Shown: positions 24,325 to 33,545 of the stretch, one piece after another | Position numbering within the stretch: position 1 is the first letter of the stretch | Layout: each line of letters begins with the position of its first letter | From: Halosegnis longus | GTDB taxonomy: Archaea > Halobacteriota > Halobacteria > Halobacteriales > Haloarculaceae | NCBI RefSeq assembly: GCF_009663395.1 | Contig: NZ_QKNW01000001.1 | Coordinates: 1,798,001-1,862,000, forward strand | DNA: 64,000 nucleotides | Direction of reading: 5' to 3' | Notes under the pieces: generated by a model | Seen by the model: only the letters and a program-made list of their open reading frames with translations | Told to the model about the DNA's origin: nothing | The model's database searches: none | Made by a program: the position numbers and the translations under genes

Positions 24325-24743
24325 TCGTCGATGCTGTCGCGAATCGCCCGTTCGATGTTGTCGAGTTCGTCGGTGAAGTTCTTCTTGAAGAAGCGCTCGA
24401 CGCCGGGCATCTTCCCGTCGACGACGAACCGGTTGTGGAGCCGACAGCCCGTCTCGGTCTCCTCGATTTCGTGTTCCCCCTGGACGTGCATCACCCGCGA
24501 TTCGCCGATGAACTTGACGTACTCGTTCTCGCGGCGCTCCACGTCTTCGGTCTCGACGGCGATGGTGCGCCGGATGAGGGGAATCGGGAGCTTCAGGTGC
24601 CAGGTCGCGGTCCGCTCGCCGGTGGACTCGTACTCGTCCACGACGCTGATCGGCTCGGCGCGCCACTCCGGGTCGGCGATGAACCCCCAGATGGTGGCCG
24701 GCGGTGCGTCGAACTCGAAGCTCTCCTCGACACGAACGGTCAT
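24321..24743 (-). CDS. SRPBCC (START-like) domain protein
   Basis: A 140-residue single-domain protein of the helix-grip fold: VRVEESFEFDAPPATIWGFI at the N-terminus and a long C-terminal helix (FFKKNFTDELDNIERAI). Proteins of this class bind hydrophobic ligands; CoxG-like and polyketide-cyclase-like members exist. Ligand unknown. The ATG at 24743 is preferred over a TTG four codons earlier. Confidence 0.8.
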   Translation of the reverse strand: MTVRVEESFEFDAPPATIWGFIADPEWRAEPISVVDEYESTGERTATWHLKLPIPLIRRTIAVETEDVERRENEYVKFIGESRVMHVQGEHEIEETETGCRLHNRFVVDGKMPGVERFFKKNFTDELDNIERAIRDSIDE

Positions 24744-24777
24744 GCCACCACTCAACGCGGTAGGCTGAAAAACGTCG

Positions 24778-25017
24778 CTACTCCGGTGTCACTCGCCACG
24801 TGGTCGAGCGGGCGCGTCCCCACTTCTCGATGTCCACGTCTTCGGAGCGTTCAGCGAGTCGGGGGAGCCGGGCACCGACCTGCTTTGCGGTCAGTCCGAT
24901 GGCGTCCGCGACGTGTTTCGCGCGGAAGTAGCGCTCACCGTCTGCGGCGCGCTCGCGGAGATACGAGAGGATGCGCTCGTTCTCGTCCACCGATTCGTCT
25001 TCGCTCGTCCCTGACAT
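24778..25017 (-). CDS. Small winged-helix-like haloarchaeal protein, DUF7123-like
   Basis: A 79-residue protein. RILSYLRERAADGERYFRAK and HVADAIGLTAKQVGARLPRL have the look of a winged-helix DNA-binding domain, with a C-terminal strand (STTWRVTPE). I associate it with DUF7123, a haloarchaeal family thought to be transcription-related; no target is known. Start at ATG 25017 (MSGTSEDES), because the extension further upstream overlaps the next gene. Confidence 0.7.
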   Translation of the reverse strand: MSGTSEDESVDENERILSYLRERAADGERYFRAKHVADAIGLTAKQVGARLPRLAERSEDVDIEKWGRARSTTWRVTPE

Positions 25018-25061
25018 ACCAGTCCATACGGTGTGCAGCCTTAACATATCGTCGCTCTCGG

Positions 25062-25250
25062 CTACTCGTACAGCTGGAGCGCGGCAATCGCGAGCGCGCC
25101 ACCGAGCATCGCGGCGGCAAAGCCCCACCCCGAGAGGGCGAGTTGGTCGGTCATCGAGGCGACGAGCATCACGGCCGCGCCGACGAACGCGACGATGACG
25201 AACAGGAGGCTGAAGCCGAGCCGACGGTCGGAGGCGTCTGCAGTGTCCAT
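25062..25250 (-). CDS. Small two-helix membrane protein, DUF7525-like
   Basis: A 62-residue protein with a short charged N-terminus (MDTADASDRR) and two transmembrane segments (about 12-32 and 38-58). I associate it with haloarchaeal DUF7525; function unknown. Start at ATG 25250 rather than an earlier non-ATG codon. It is divergent from the LEA-type gene. Confidence 0.6.
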   Translation of the reverse strand: MDTADASDRRLGFSLLFVIVAFVGAAVMLVASMTDQLALSGWGFAAAMLGGALAIAALQLYE

Positions 25251-25335
25251 ACCACACAATACGAGGAGGGTGACTTAATCCCGACGTTCGCGGCGGGACG
25301 AAGCGTTTTGTATCTCACCGGTGTCCCTCACGCAT

Positions 25336-26451
25336 GTGAGCCTGAAGACGCTGCTTTTCGGGAGCAAGCTGAAGGTCGCGGTGACGGCCCTCGTAGTCGT
25401 CGCCGGGAGCGTCGGAGGCGCGTTCGCCCTCGGCGTCATCGGCGTGCCCAGCGTCGGCACCGTCGACAACAGCTTCGGTCCCGTCGACGACGAAACGACC
25501 GTCATCAACACGGACCTCGTCGTGGTGAACCCGAACCCCATCGGGGTCAGACTCGGCGACAGCCGCATCGACTACACCGTCCGGATGAACGACGTGCCGA
25601 TGGCGAGCGGCAACAAATCCGGCCTCCAAATCGGGTCGGGCAACACGACCCTCGCCTTCTCCACCCGGATGGACAACAGCCAGATTCCGCCGTGGTGGGC
25701 GAGCCACGTCCGGAACAACGAGACGACCGTCGTCACCATCGACGCGAACGTCTCCGCCTCGCTGTTGGGCCAGCGCTCGACGCAGCTTACACAGGAGCGC
25801 GAGATTCAGACCGATCTCATCGGGCAGTTCAACTCCGACGAGACCCGGCCCGTCTCCGGCCCGGACAACCCCCTCATCGAGAACCCGTTCCTCTACGTGA
25901 ACGCCACGCGCGCACAGTGGGGAACGGTGACCGACGCCGAGACGCCGATTGCGATGGAGTTCGACGCGTACAACCCACAGACACAGCCGTACACGATTAC
26001 CAGCGTCGGCTACAACGTCACGATGAACGGGATTCCGGTCGGGGACGGCGTCACCGAGCGTCCGTACGTCATCGAGGGGGAAACGACAGAGACAATCGAG
26101 ACGACTCCGACGATCGACAACAGCCGCCTCGACGACTGGTGGGTCTCGCATCTCGAAAACGAACAGGTGACGGACCTCCGTATCGACTTCTACGCTCGCG
26201 TCGAACTCCCGACCGGGAACACGATTCGCGTCCCGCTCGACGAGCTGACCTACGAGCGCACCATCGAGACGGACATCTTCGGTACGAACGGAGCGACGAA
26301 CGAGACGACGGGAGACGGGGGAACGCCGACTCCGACCCCCACCGACGACGAGCAGACGCCGGCGGACGACGGTACCGCCACGCCGACCGCCTCGCCGACG
26401 GGCACGGACACGCCGACGGCGACGCCGACCGACGACGGCGGCCTGCTCTGA
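25336..26451 (+). CDS. Membrane-anchored protein with two LEA type 2 (WHy) domains
   Basis: A 371-residue protein. An N-terminal uncleaved membrane helix (about 11-33) is followed by two repeats of a beta-rich LEA14/WHy-type domain (about 45-160 and 190-310); each ends with a similar segment (PPWWASHVRNNE and DDWWVSHLENEQ). A Thr/Pro/Asp-rich tail (from about 320) follows but there is no PGF-CTERM. WHy domains occur in desiccation-related proteins; an osmotic or surface-protective role is inferred. I choose the GTG at 25336; a TATA-like tttgtatc about 25 bases before it and the MSLKTLLFGSKLK start support this over the GTG at 25321. Confidence 0.75.
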   Translation: MSLKTLLFGSKLKVAVTALVVVAGSVGGAFALGVIGVPSVGTVDNSFGPVDDETTVINTDLVVVNPNPIGVRLGDSRIDYTVRMNDVPMASGNKSGLQIGSGNTTLAFSTRMDNSQIPPWWASHVRNNETTVVTIDANVSASLLGQRSTQLTQEREIQTDLIGQFNSDETRPVSGPDNPLIENPFLYVNATRAQWGTVTDAETPIAMEFDAYNPQTQPYTITSVGYNVTMNGIPVGDGVTERPYVIEGETTETIETTPTIDNSRLDDWWVSHLENEQVTDLRIDFYARVELPTGNTIRVPLDELTYERTIETDIFGTNGATNETTGDGGTPTPTPTDDEQTPADDGTATPTASPTGTDTPTATPTDDGGLL

Positions 26452-26461
26452 TTACGTAATC
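26450..26461. other. Palindrome spanning two convergent stop codons
   Basis: gattacgtaatc is a perfect 12-base palindrome across the abutting stops of the LEA-type gene (TGA, 26449-26451) and the PhoU-like gene (TAA, 26452-26454 on the minus strand). It may be chance; the gap between the genes is zero. Confidence 0.4.
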
Positions 26462-27486
26462 GTGACGTACTCGGAGTTGGTGTCGAGTGCGAGATTCGTC
26501 GCGATTTCGGCGTTTCTGACCGCGTACTGTGCGGTCTGCTGGAGCGCGACGAGCACCTCACGCACCTGCAGGAGCTTGTCGTTGTCCATCTCCGGGAGGG
26601 AGGTCAGAATCTCCGTCTGGCTGTCCTCCACGTTGCGGAACAGCTTCTTCGTCTGCAACGCGAGGTCGTAGTCGCGCTCGACGACCGACCGGACGCCGAG
26701 TTCGGTCATCTCGTTGACCGTGTCCGTGAACTCGCGAATCTCCCGCAGCGTCGCGTCGTCCACGTCGAGGGTGTTCTCGCCGGCGTCGATGACGATCTCG
26801 GCGATGTCCTCGGCGTTGTCGGCGGTGAGTTCGAGGTTCTTCGCGACGGTCCGGTAGCCGATGAGCGGGAAGCCGGAGTCGAGACCGACCGCGCGTGCGA
26901 GGTTCGGATTCTGGTAGGCCGTGAAGATGAGCCGGAGCAGCAGGACGAAAATCTTGTTCGCCTGCCGCTCGCGGTTGAGCGCGCGCTGTGCGAGGTCCGG
27001 GTTCCCGTGGGCGAGCGCCTTCACCGCCTCGTTGCGCATCGTCGAGCCGGTCGACTCCAGCCGCTCGAGCAGATTGTCGAGGGTGAAGTCCTCGGGGTCG
27101 ACGCTGCAGCGGATGGCGATGCGTTCCGGCGTCTCCTCGATGACGCCGAGCCCCATCAGCTGTGTCTCGGCGTTGTACACCGCGTTGATGACGCCCGAAT
27201 CGAGGGTGCCGCCGTCCGCCACCTCGACTTGGATGACGCGGCGACCGAGCACGTACTGTGCGAGAATCGCCCGCTCGATGGCGTCGGCCTCTAGTTCGTC
27301 GGCGTGGATGATTGCCTCCGACTCCTCCTGTTGGACCGACTCCGGAAGAACCGTCAGCGTCCCCTTCCCGCCTGTCCGGAGCGAGACCTCGTCACCCTTC
27401 TCGACGTTCTGTGCCTTCGCCCACTCCGCCGGCAGCGTCATCGCCAGCGTCGACGGGCCGAGCCGTTGCACCTTGCGTGTCTCCAT
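26452..27486 (-). CDS. PhoU-domain regulator with N-terminal AbrB-like domain
   Basis: A 344-residue protein. Residues 1-48 form a SpoVT/AbrB-type DNA-binding domain (TRKVQRLGPSTLAMTLPAEW), the rest two PhoU-type three-helix bundles (about 110-220 and 225-330). In haloarchaea such proteins are called phosphate uptake regulators and can act as DNA-binding switches for phosphate genes; no pst genes are in this window, so the target is unknown. It has its own promoter at about 27510-27530 (AT-rich tgttgactaat). Confidence 0.85.
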   Translation of the reverse strand: METRKVQRLGPSTLAMTLPAEWAKAQNVEKGDEVSLRTGGKGTLTVLPESVQQEESEAIIHADELEADAIERAILAQYVLGRRVIQVEVADGGTLDSGVINAVYNAETQLMGLGVIEETPERIAIRCSVDPEDFTLDNLLERLESTGSTMRNEAVKALAHGNPDLAQRALNRERQANKIFVLLLRLIFTAYQNPNLARAVGLDSGFPLIGYRTVAKNLELTADNAEDIAEIVIDAGENTLDVDDATLREIREFTDTVNEMTELGVRSVVERDYDLALQTKKLFRNVEDSQTEILTSLPEMDNDKLLQVREVLVALQQTAQYAVRNAEIATNLALDTNSEYVTIT

Positions 27487-27554
27487 ACATTCTCTCCGGG
27501 TTCCAGTCGCCTTAATGTTGACTAATGGAGGTTATATACTGCCCCCGTGTCGTC

Positions 27555-28625
27555 TCAGACTACCTTCACGAGCCGGTGTTCGTAGCGGCCGACGCGGACC
27601 CGCGTCCAGCCGCGTAGCTCCTCGTCGAGGGCTGTATCGCCGGTATCGACCCGGAGCACGCCCGTCTCCTCCAGCTTCCGTTTCGACGCGACGACGGTCG
27701 TCTCCGACTGCCGAATCACCGCGGGCGATATCTGGAGATTGCCGCGCCCGAAGACGAACCCCTGTCCGCCGATGGGCGAGACGACGATCTCGTTCTCCTC
27801 GCCCAGCGCGGCCAGTATCTCCGATTCGGTGCCGTCTCGAACGAGCACCTCGCCGTCGCGCCACACGTCAACGCCAAGCGGCGAACCGTCGAAGCCGAGT
27901 TCGCGCTTGATGGCCGCGAGCGTCGACCCCGGGCCGAGGACGTAGGTCACCCTCGGTTCGGCCTGGGCGTCCTGTGCAATCCCCTCGGCCAACCCTTCGA
28001 CCGTGCCGCCGCCGATCTGCTTCGAGGACTGGAGGTCGTCGCCGACGGGGACGGTCGCGAGCGCCCGGAGTTCCGTCTCCACCTCGCCGCCGCGGTAGGC
28101 GTCCTCGTCGATGTCGTTCACTTCGCGCGTCTCCGTGCGGTCGAAGGTGGCAGCCAGCCGGGCGGCCGCGCTCGGGGAGACGCCGAAGACGGACGAGTAC
28201 ACCTTCACGCCGGCGGGAACACCGAGCATCGGCACGTCGACACCGAGGTCGGCGAGCGTCTCGGCTACGTCCACTGCGGTGCCGTCGCCGCCGACGAAGA
28301 AGACGAGGTCGACGCCCTCGGCGACGAACGCCTCCACTGCCGCGCGGGTGTCGGCACTCGTCGTCTCGTCGCCCTCTGGCGTACCGACGACCGACGGGGC
28401 GAAGTCGGCCTCGCGGGCCTCGGTCTCGCCCATCTGTCCGCCGTAGGTCACCAGTTCGATGTCGTCGTACTCCGCGAGCGTGGCGAGTGCCTCCCGCGCG
28501 CGGTCCGGTGCACGCGGCTCCGCGCCGCGCTCGCGGGCCTCGGCGAGTTTGCCGTCCGTCCCCTTCAGGCCGACGCGCCCGCCCATGCCGGCGATTGGAT
28601 TCACCACGAAGCCGATACGTCGCAT
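27555..28625 (-). CDS. ATP-NAD kinase-like (AcoX-type) protein
   Basis: A 356-residue protein of the NAD kinase/diacylglycerol kinase superfamily. GGDGTAVDVAETL (about 115-127) is the conserved nucleotide-binding loop, preceded by RRIGFVVNPIAGMGGRVGLKGTDG-type N-terminus (I give the key part NPIAGMGG, residues 9-16). Archaeal proteins of this size are annotated ATP-NAD kinase or AcoX-like; the true substrate (NAD or other) is not shown. The very long reading frame upstream of this ATG is antisense to the Agl23-like gene and is not used. Confidence 0.8.
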   Translation of the reverse strand: MRRIGFVVNPIAGMGGRVGLKGTDGKLAEARERGAEPRAPDRAREALATLAEYDDIELVTYGGQMGETEAREADFAPSVVGTPEGDETTSADTRAAVEAFVAEGVDLVFFVGGDGTAVDVAETLADLGVDVPMLGVPAGVKVYSSVFGVSPSAAARLAATFDRTETREVNDIDEDAYRGGEVETELRALATVPVGDDLQSSKQIGGGTVEGLAEGIAQDAQAEPRVTYVLGPGSTLAAIKRELGFDGSPLGVDVWRDGEVLVRDGTESEILAALGEENEIVVSPIGGQGFVFGRGNLQISPAVIRQSETTVVASKRKLEETGVLRVDTGDTALDEELRGWTRVRVGRYEHRLVKVV

Positions 28626-28689
28626 ACCGGATACTCTCGTGTCGGCGGGTAAAGCCCGCTGGTCACGGGCGACCAGAAAGTTTCTTATC

Positions 28690-28703
28690 GCCTCGCTTGA
28701 GGC
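28690..28703. promoter_or_regulatory. Palindrome before the Agl23-like gene
   Basis: gcctc-gctt-gaggc ends 6 bases before the ATG at 28710 and follows the TATA-like tttcttatc (28681-28689). As with the VOC gene, the palindrome would straddle the transcription start, an operator-like position. Confidence 0.3.
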
Positions 28704-28709
28704 ACAGAT

Positions 28710-30524
28710 ATGCCCGACCGCTCGCTCTCCGACGACCGCGTTCCCGTGGCCGTCCTCGCGCTCACGGCGCTCGCGCTCGTCGCCCGCTTTGCCCTCTTGG
28801 GCCACCGCATCATGCACTTCGACGAGGCGCGGGTCGCCTACTGGGTGTACAACTACGCCGAGACCGGTCAGTTCCACTACCGCTCGATTATCCACGGTCC
28901 CTTCATCCAACACGCCGACGCGGCGCTGTTCGGCCTGTTCGGTTACTCCGATTTCATCGCCCGCCTCCCCGTCGCCGTCGTCGGGGGACTCCTCCCGCTG
29001 TGTGCGCTGTGGCTCCGCCACCGACTCACCGGCGGCGAGACCGTCGCGCTCGCCTTCTTCCTCGCGGCCAACCCCGTCCTCCTCTACTTCGGACGGTTCA
29101 TGCGTTCGACGCTGCTCGTGGCCGGCTTCTGTCTGCTCGCGTTCGTCGCGTTCGTCCGGTGGTACGACGGCTTCGGCGTCGAGTATCTGTACGTCGGGTC
29201 CGGCGCGCTCGCGCTCGGCTTCGCCTCGAAGGAGAACGCCCTCGTCTACGTGCTCTGTTGGCTCGGTGCCGGCGCGCTCGTCGTCCACCACAAGGTCGCC
29301 GCCCACCGCGGGTACGACTCCGGAACCGCGTGGGTCGCAGACCGGCTGTTCGGTCTCCGCTCGTGGCTCCAGCAGACGTGGGGGCCACGTCTCGCCGGTC
29401 ACGTCGGACACCTCGTCGGCGCGGCGCTCGTGTTCGTGGCCGTGATGGTGTTCTTCTTCGCTCCGCGCGGCGGAGTGACCGCGGCCGGCGACCTCGCGAT
29501 TACCCCCGCGAACCCGAACTACGACGCCGTCGTCGAGCAGTGTCGCACGGCAGGGCTCTACAGCAGCAGCCCCGGGACGACGCTCCGGTGTACGTGGCTC
29601 ACCGTGCAGGAGGGGTTCGGCTCGTGGCTCTCGAAGAGCGGCGGCTCGGACCCGCGGACGCTGGTCGCCGTCGCCGGCCAGCTGGAGCTGTCGATGCAGG
29701 TCATCGTCGGCTACGCCGGGTCGCTGTTCCTGCTGGCGCTCGTCGGCTTCGTCCGCGAGCGCTACGGCGGCGGACGGCCGCGACTGCTCGTGCTCGCGTG
29801 TCTCTACTGGGGGCTGGTCTCGATTCCCGGCTACGCGATTGGCACGGACATCAACAACGCGTGGATCGTCGTGAACGCGCTCGTCCCGCTGGCGATTCCG
29901 GCCGCGGTCGGTGCAGGGCTGTTCATCGACGCCGGTCGCGACGCCCTCGAACGCGACGACGACACCAGCCTCGCCATCGTCGGCGTGGTCGCCCTCGTCT
30001 TGCTCGCGTCCGTCGGAACCGGCGTCGCGACCGGCGTCTACACCGACGCGACCGAACCGGACAACAGCCTCGTCCAGTTCGCACAGCCGAGCCAGGACAT
30101 GCGACCCGCGGTGAGCGCCGCGCTCGAATCGGCCGCCCGGACCGAGGGGACGGACTTGCTCGCGTACAGCGGCGGGAACAGCAACTTCGTCGACGGAGCA
30201 GAGAGCGCACCGCGCGAGCCGGCGTGTCTCGGCTGGTTCAGCACGCTCCCGCTGGGGTGGTATCTCTCCGCTCACGACGTGGCGACCGACTGTGCTAGCC
30301 AGCCGGGAGAGCTTCCCGACGAACTGCCGTCCGTTGTCGTCGTGCCGGGCGACTGCACGCTCGAACGGACGGTCGATTGTCGCGAGAACGACTCGGCGAT
30401 GGTGCCACCCGAAGACATCGAACCGCGGCTCGACGGCTACGAGCGCTACCCCTTCCTCCACCGGTCGACGGGTGGGAACGACTTCGACGGCATGATCGTC
30501 TACGTCGACAACCGTAACGCTTGA
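28710..30524 (+). CDS. Agl23-like membrane glycosyltransferase (TIGR03663 family)
   Basis: A 604-residue polytopic protein of the GT-C/PMT fold. The first extracytoplasmic loop has HFDEARVAYW (36-45) with the Asp-Glu pair expected for metal and donor binding, then about 10 to 12 helices and a C-terminal soluble domain (about 450-604). This is the family named flippase activity-associated protein Agl23, linked to dolichol-based N-glycosylation in haloarchaea. No other agl gene is adjacent. The ATG is supported by a TATA-like element about 25 bases upstream. Confidence 0.82.
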   Translation: MPDRSLSDDRVPVAVLALTALALVARFALLGHRIMHFDEARVAYWVYNYAETGQFHYRSIIHGPFIQHADAALFGLFGYSDFIARLPVAVVGGLLPLCALWLRHRLTGGETVALAFFLAANPVLLYFGRFMRSTLLVAGFCLLAFVAFVRWYDGFGVEYLYVGSGALALGFASKENALVYVLCWLGAGALVVHHKVAAHRGYDSGTAWVADRLFGLRSWLQQTWGPRLAGHVGHLVGAALVFVAVMVFFFAPRGGVTAAGDLAITPANPNYDAVVEQCRTAGLYSSSPGTTLRCTWLTVQEGFGSWLSKSGGSDPRTLVAVAGQLELSMQVIVGYAGSLFLLALVGFVRERYGGGRPRLLVLACLYWGLVSIPGYAIGTDINNAWIVVNALVPLAIPAAVGAGLFIDAGRDALERDDDTSLAIVGVVALVLLASVGTGVATGVYTDATEPDNSLVQFAQPSQDMRPAVSAALESAARTEGTDLLAYSGGNSNFVDGAESAPREPACLGWFSTLPLGWYLSAHDVATDCASQPGELPDELPSVVVVPGDCTLERTVDCRENDSAMVPPEDIEPRLDGYERYPFLHRSTGGNDFDGMIVYVDNRNA

Positions 30525-30549
30525 GCGAGCGCCGTCGGTTGACTCGCGT

Positions 30550-31713
30550 ATGCACCTCTCCGCGGATTCACCGACTGTCGGCGTCGTCGGCGGCGGCCAA
30601 CTCGGACGGATGCTCGCCGAGGCAGCCAGCCCGCTCGGCGTCCAACTCGTCGTCTCGGACCCCACGCCGAACTGTCCCGCGAACCACGTCGCCCGCGAGC
30701 AGCTCGTCGGCGAGTTCGACGACTACGACACGCTCCGCTCGCTCGCCGAGCGGGTCGACGTGCTCACCTACGAAATCGAGCTTGCAGACCCCGACACGCT
30801 CGACGCCGTGAGCGAGGAGACCGGCACGCCCGTCCACCCGGCTCCCGAGACGCTCCGCACGATACAGGACAAACTCGTCCAGAACGAGAGCTTCGCCGAG
30901 GCCGGCGTTCCGCTTCCGGCGTTCCGGCGCGTGGACGACGCCGACGACCTCCGCGCCGCCGGCGACGAACTCGGCTGGCCGGTGATGGTGAAAGCCCGAA
31001 CCGGCGGCTACGACGGCCGAGGGAACGTCCCCGTCGAATCGCCCGAGGACGCGGCGGACGCGCTCGCGGAGGTCGGCGCTGGCGAGGGCGGCGCGGTCGC
31101 CGAGGAACTCGTCGACTTCGAGCGCGAACTCGCCGTCATCGGCGCGCGCGGCGCGGACGAGACCGCGACGTTTCCCGTCACCGAGACGGTCCAGCGCGAG
31201 GAGATTCTCCGCGAGTCGCTGTCGCCGGCCCGAACCGACGAGGCGACCCGCGAACGCGCCCACGAGGTCGCCCGGTCGGTGCTCGCGGAACTCGACGGGC
31301 GCGGCGTCTTCGGCATCGAACTGTTCGAGCGGGAGCGCGCCGACGGACCGAACGAGATACTGCTGAACGAGGTCGCGCCCCGACCGCACAACTCCGGGCA
31401 CTGGACCATCGAAGGATGTGTCACCTCACAGTTCGAACAGCACGTCCGCGGGGTCGTGGGGCTGCCGCTCGGCTCAACGCGACGCCGTGGACCGACCGCG
31501 AGTGCCAACATCCTCGGGACCGTCTCGGAGCCGGCACGCGCCCGACTCACCGGTGTCGAGGACGCGCTCGCGCTCGCGGACACCCACCTCCACTGGTACG
31601 GGAAACAGGAGGTGCGGCCGCTCCGGAAGATGGGCCACGTCACTATCGTTGGGGAGACCGAGCCGCCGCTGTCGACGGTGCGTGACGTGGTGGAGACGCT
31701 CCAGTTCGGGTAG
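30550..31713 (+). CDS. purK: 5-(carboxyamino)imidazole ribonucleotide synthase
   Basis: A 387-residue ATP-grasp enzyme that carboxylates AIR with bicarbonate and ATP to N5-CAIR in purine synthesis. N-terminal GVVGGGQLGRMLAEA (10-24), the ATP-grasp core with VKARTGGYDGRGN (near 147-159), the acid ligands in EVAPRPHNSGHWT and length all fit PurK. Followed 39 bases later by purE, the next enzyme. Confidence 0.95.
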   Translation: MHLSADSPTVGVVGGGQLGRMLAEAASPLGVQLVVSDPTPNCPANHVAREQLVGEFDDYDTLRSLAERVDVLTYEIELADPDTLDAVSEETGTPVHPAPETLRTIQDKLVQNESFAEAGVPLPAFRRVDDADDLRAAGDELGWPVMVKARTGGYDGRGNVPVESPEDAADALAEVGAGEGGAVAEELVDFERELAVIGARGADETATFPVTETVQREEILRESLSPARTDEATRERAHEVARSVLAELDGRGVFGIELFERERADGPNEILLNEVAPRPHNSGHWTIEGCVTSQFEQHVRGVVGLPLGSTRRRGPTASANILGTVSEPARARLTGVEDALALADTHLHWYGKQEVRPLRKMGHVTIVGETEPPLSTVRDVVETLQFG

Positions 31714-31752
31714 ACCACAACGGCGAAGGTGGTCGCCGATGGGGGTACGCGT

Positions 31753-32370
31753 ATGGTAGACGCAGTCGACTCCCTGATTCGTGACCTTCGTGCGGAAGCC
31801 GACACCGACCGCTCGCCTGAGACGACTCCGGACGTGGGTATCGTGATGGGGTCGGACTCAGACTTCGACGTGATGTCGGGGGCGTTCGACGCGCTCACCG
31901 AACTCGGCTTCGAAGAGCAGACCGACCCGGCCGACCCGCCCGAGTCGCGGTTTTCCTTCGAGACGTACGTCGTCTCCGCCCACCGGACGCCGGACCTGAT
32001 GTACGCCTACGCCGAGACCGCGGCCGCCCGCGGGCTGGACGTGCTCATCGCCGGCGCGGGCGGGAAGTCGGCCGACCTCCCGAACATGACCGCGAGCATC
32101 GCCTACCCGCTCCCGGTCATCGGCGTCCCGGTCCAGGAGAAGTCGGTCGACTCGGTCATCGGGATGCCGACCGGCGCGCCGCTGGTGGCTGTCGACGCCG
32201 GGAAGTCGTTCAACGCGGCGCTGTCTGCGGCTCAGATACTCGCACGCGAGCACGACGAGTTGGGCGACCGCCTGCGCGAGTACCACGAACGGCTCCAGCA
32301 GTCGGTCGGCGACGTGTCGCGTGACCTCCACGAGAGCGGGCACGAACTGTTCGGTCGGAGACGGGAGTAA
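31753..32370 (+). CDS. purE: 5-(carboxyamino)imidazole ribonucleotide mutase
   Basis: A 205-residue class I PurE that converts N5-CAIR to CAIR. IVMGSDSDFDVM (near 35-46), VVSAHRTPDLM with the catalytic His, and GAGGKSADLPNM are the family motifs. An N-terminal extension of about 30 residues and a C-terminal helical tail are haloarchaeal. The ATG at 31753 is preferred over an upstream non-ATG codon. Pairs with purK. Confidence 0.95.
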   Translation: MVDAVDSLIRDLRAEADTDRSPETTPDVGIVMGSDSDFDVMSGAFDALTELGFEEQTDPADPPESRFSFETYVVSAHRTPDLMYAYAETAAARGLDVLIAGAGGKSADLPNMTASIAYPLPVIGVPVQEKSVDSVIGMPTGAPLVAVDAGKSFNAALSAAQILAREHDELGDRLREYHERLQQSVGDVSRDLHESGHELFGRRRE

Positions 32371-32442
32371 CACGAATCCGGTGAACACGTGAGAATGAAT
32401 CCTTATGTACGCCCTTGCCCAAAGAGAGTATGATACAGACAG

Positions 32443-32850
32443 ATGAGTAATCCGTGGATCGCTATTGGCGCGCTCGCCGTGGTGGCTATCGTCATCCCCG
32501 TCTCGATGATAGCCGTCTCGTCGCTTATCCGACCGAGTGTGCCAGAGCAAGGAAAAACCGCCGTCTACGAGTCCGGTGAGATACCGACTGGCGACACGCG
32601 CATCAGGTTCAACATCCAGTACTACATGATTGCGCTGTTGTTCGTCATCTTCGACATCGAGACCGTCCTCATCTTCCCGTGGACGGTCATCTACAGCGAT
32701 GCGGTCAGCCAGTTCGGCATGGGGAGCGCTCTCCTGCCGATGTTGATCTTCATCGGTGTGCTCGGCATCGGACTCGTGTGGGCATGGCGCAACGGCGCGG
32801 TTCGGTGGATCGGCTCCGACCGTGCGCGCGAGACGACTGGAGGCGCATAA
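32443..32850 (+). CDS. nuoA: Complex I subunit A
   Basis: A 135-residue membrane subunit with three transmembrane helices and the family's YESGEIPTGDTRIRFNIQYY loop (about 45-64), followed by LFVIFDIETVLIFPW. First gene of the respiratory complex I cluster, with a TATA-like element (ttatgtac) about 35 bases before the ATG. Confidence 0.95.
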   Translation: MSNPWIAIGALAVVAIVIPVSMIAVSSLIRPSVPEQGKTAVYESGEIPTGDTRIRFNIQYYMIALLFVIFDIETVLIFPWTVIYSDAVSQFGMGSALLPMLIFIGVLGIGLVWAWRNGAVRWIGSDRARETTGGA

Positions 32851-32855
32851 CAATC

Positions 32856-33545
32856 ATGAGCAGCGACAACACCAACACACCACAGACGACACAGGAAGCG
32901 CGGATGGGCGAGGGCGTCGACTCCCGGTTCAACTCTACGCTTCGCGAGGCGTTCGGCTCGTCGCCGTTCATCCTCACGAAGTTCGATAAGTTCATGAACT
33001 GGGTCCGCGGCTCCTCGATGTTCATGCTGCAGTTCGGTATCGCCTGCTGCAGCATCGAGATGATGCACACCTACGGGGTCAAACACGACCTCGACCGCTT
33101 CGGTGCCGGTGTGCCACGCGCATCGCCGCGACAGGCGGACGTGATTATCGTTCCCGGAACGATCGTCTCGAAGTTCGCCCCGCGGATGAAGCGCGTCTAC
33201 GACCAGATGCCGGAGCCGAAGTTCGTCGTCGGCATGGGGTCGTGTACCATCTCCGGCGGCCCGTTCCAGGAGGGGTACAACGTCATCAAGGGCGCAGAGG
33301 AGGTCATCCCGGTCGACATCCACGTCCCCGGCTGCCCGCCGCGCCCGGAGGCGCTCGTCTACGGCGTCGCCAAGCTGCAAGAGCGAATCGCGAACGGTGA
33401 GTCCGCGCCCGTGACGGTCTCGCCGTACGAGCTCGAACAGTTCGGCGACCTCGACGACGACGAGCTGGTCCAGCACCTCGCGGACCAGATCGACGAGGAC
33501 GAACTCGTGATGCGGTACGACTGGGCGGAGTCTCCATCACAATGA
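32856..33545 (+). CDS. nuoB: Complex I subunit B
   Basis: A 229-residue subunit that holds the terminal N2 [4Fe-4S] cluster. The ligands are the tandem Cys in [10 protein letters not shown] and the Cys in [10 protein letters not shown] and PGCPPRPE. The haloarchaeal acidic N-terminus and a C-terminal tail extend the core. The start ATG 32856 follows nuoA by 5 bases; the stop overlaps nuoCD (ATGA). Confidence 0.96.
   Translation: MSSDNTNTPQTTQEARMGEGVDSRFNSTLREAFGSSPFILTKFDKFMNWVRGSSMFMLQFGIACCSIEMMHTYGVKHDLDRFGAGVPRASPRQADVIIVPGTIVSKFAPRMKRVYDQMPEPKFVVGMGSCTISGGPFQEGYNVIKGAEEVIPVDIHVPGCPPRPEALVYGVAKLQERIANGESAPVTVSPYELEQFGDLDDDELVQHLADQIDEDELVMRYDWAESPSQ

Noticed and set aside
28626-30665. 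The upstream part of a 1036-codon minus-strand frame that includes the NAD-kinase-like gene
   Set aside because: It is antisense to the well-supported Agl23-like gene and is Arg/Glu-rich shadow sequence. In GC-rich genomes the third-position bias keeps antisense frames open. Only the part from ATG 28625 matches a family.
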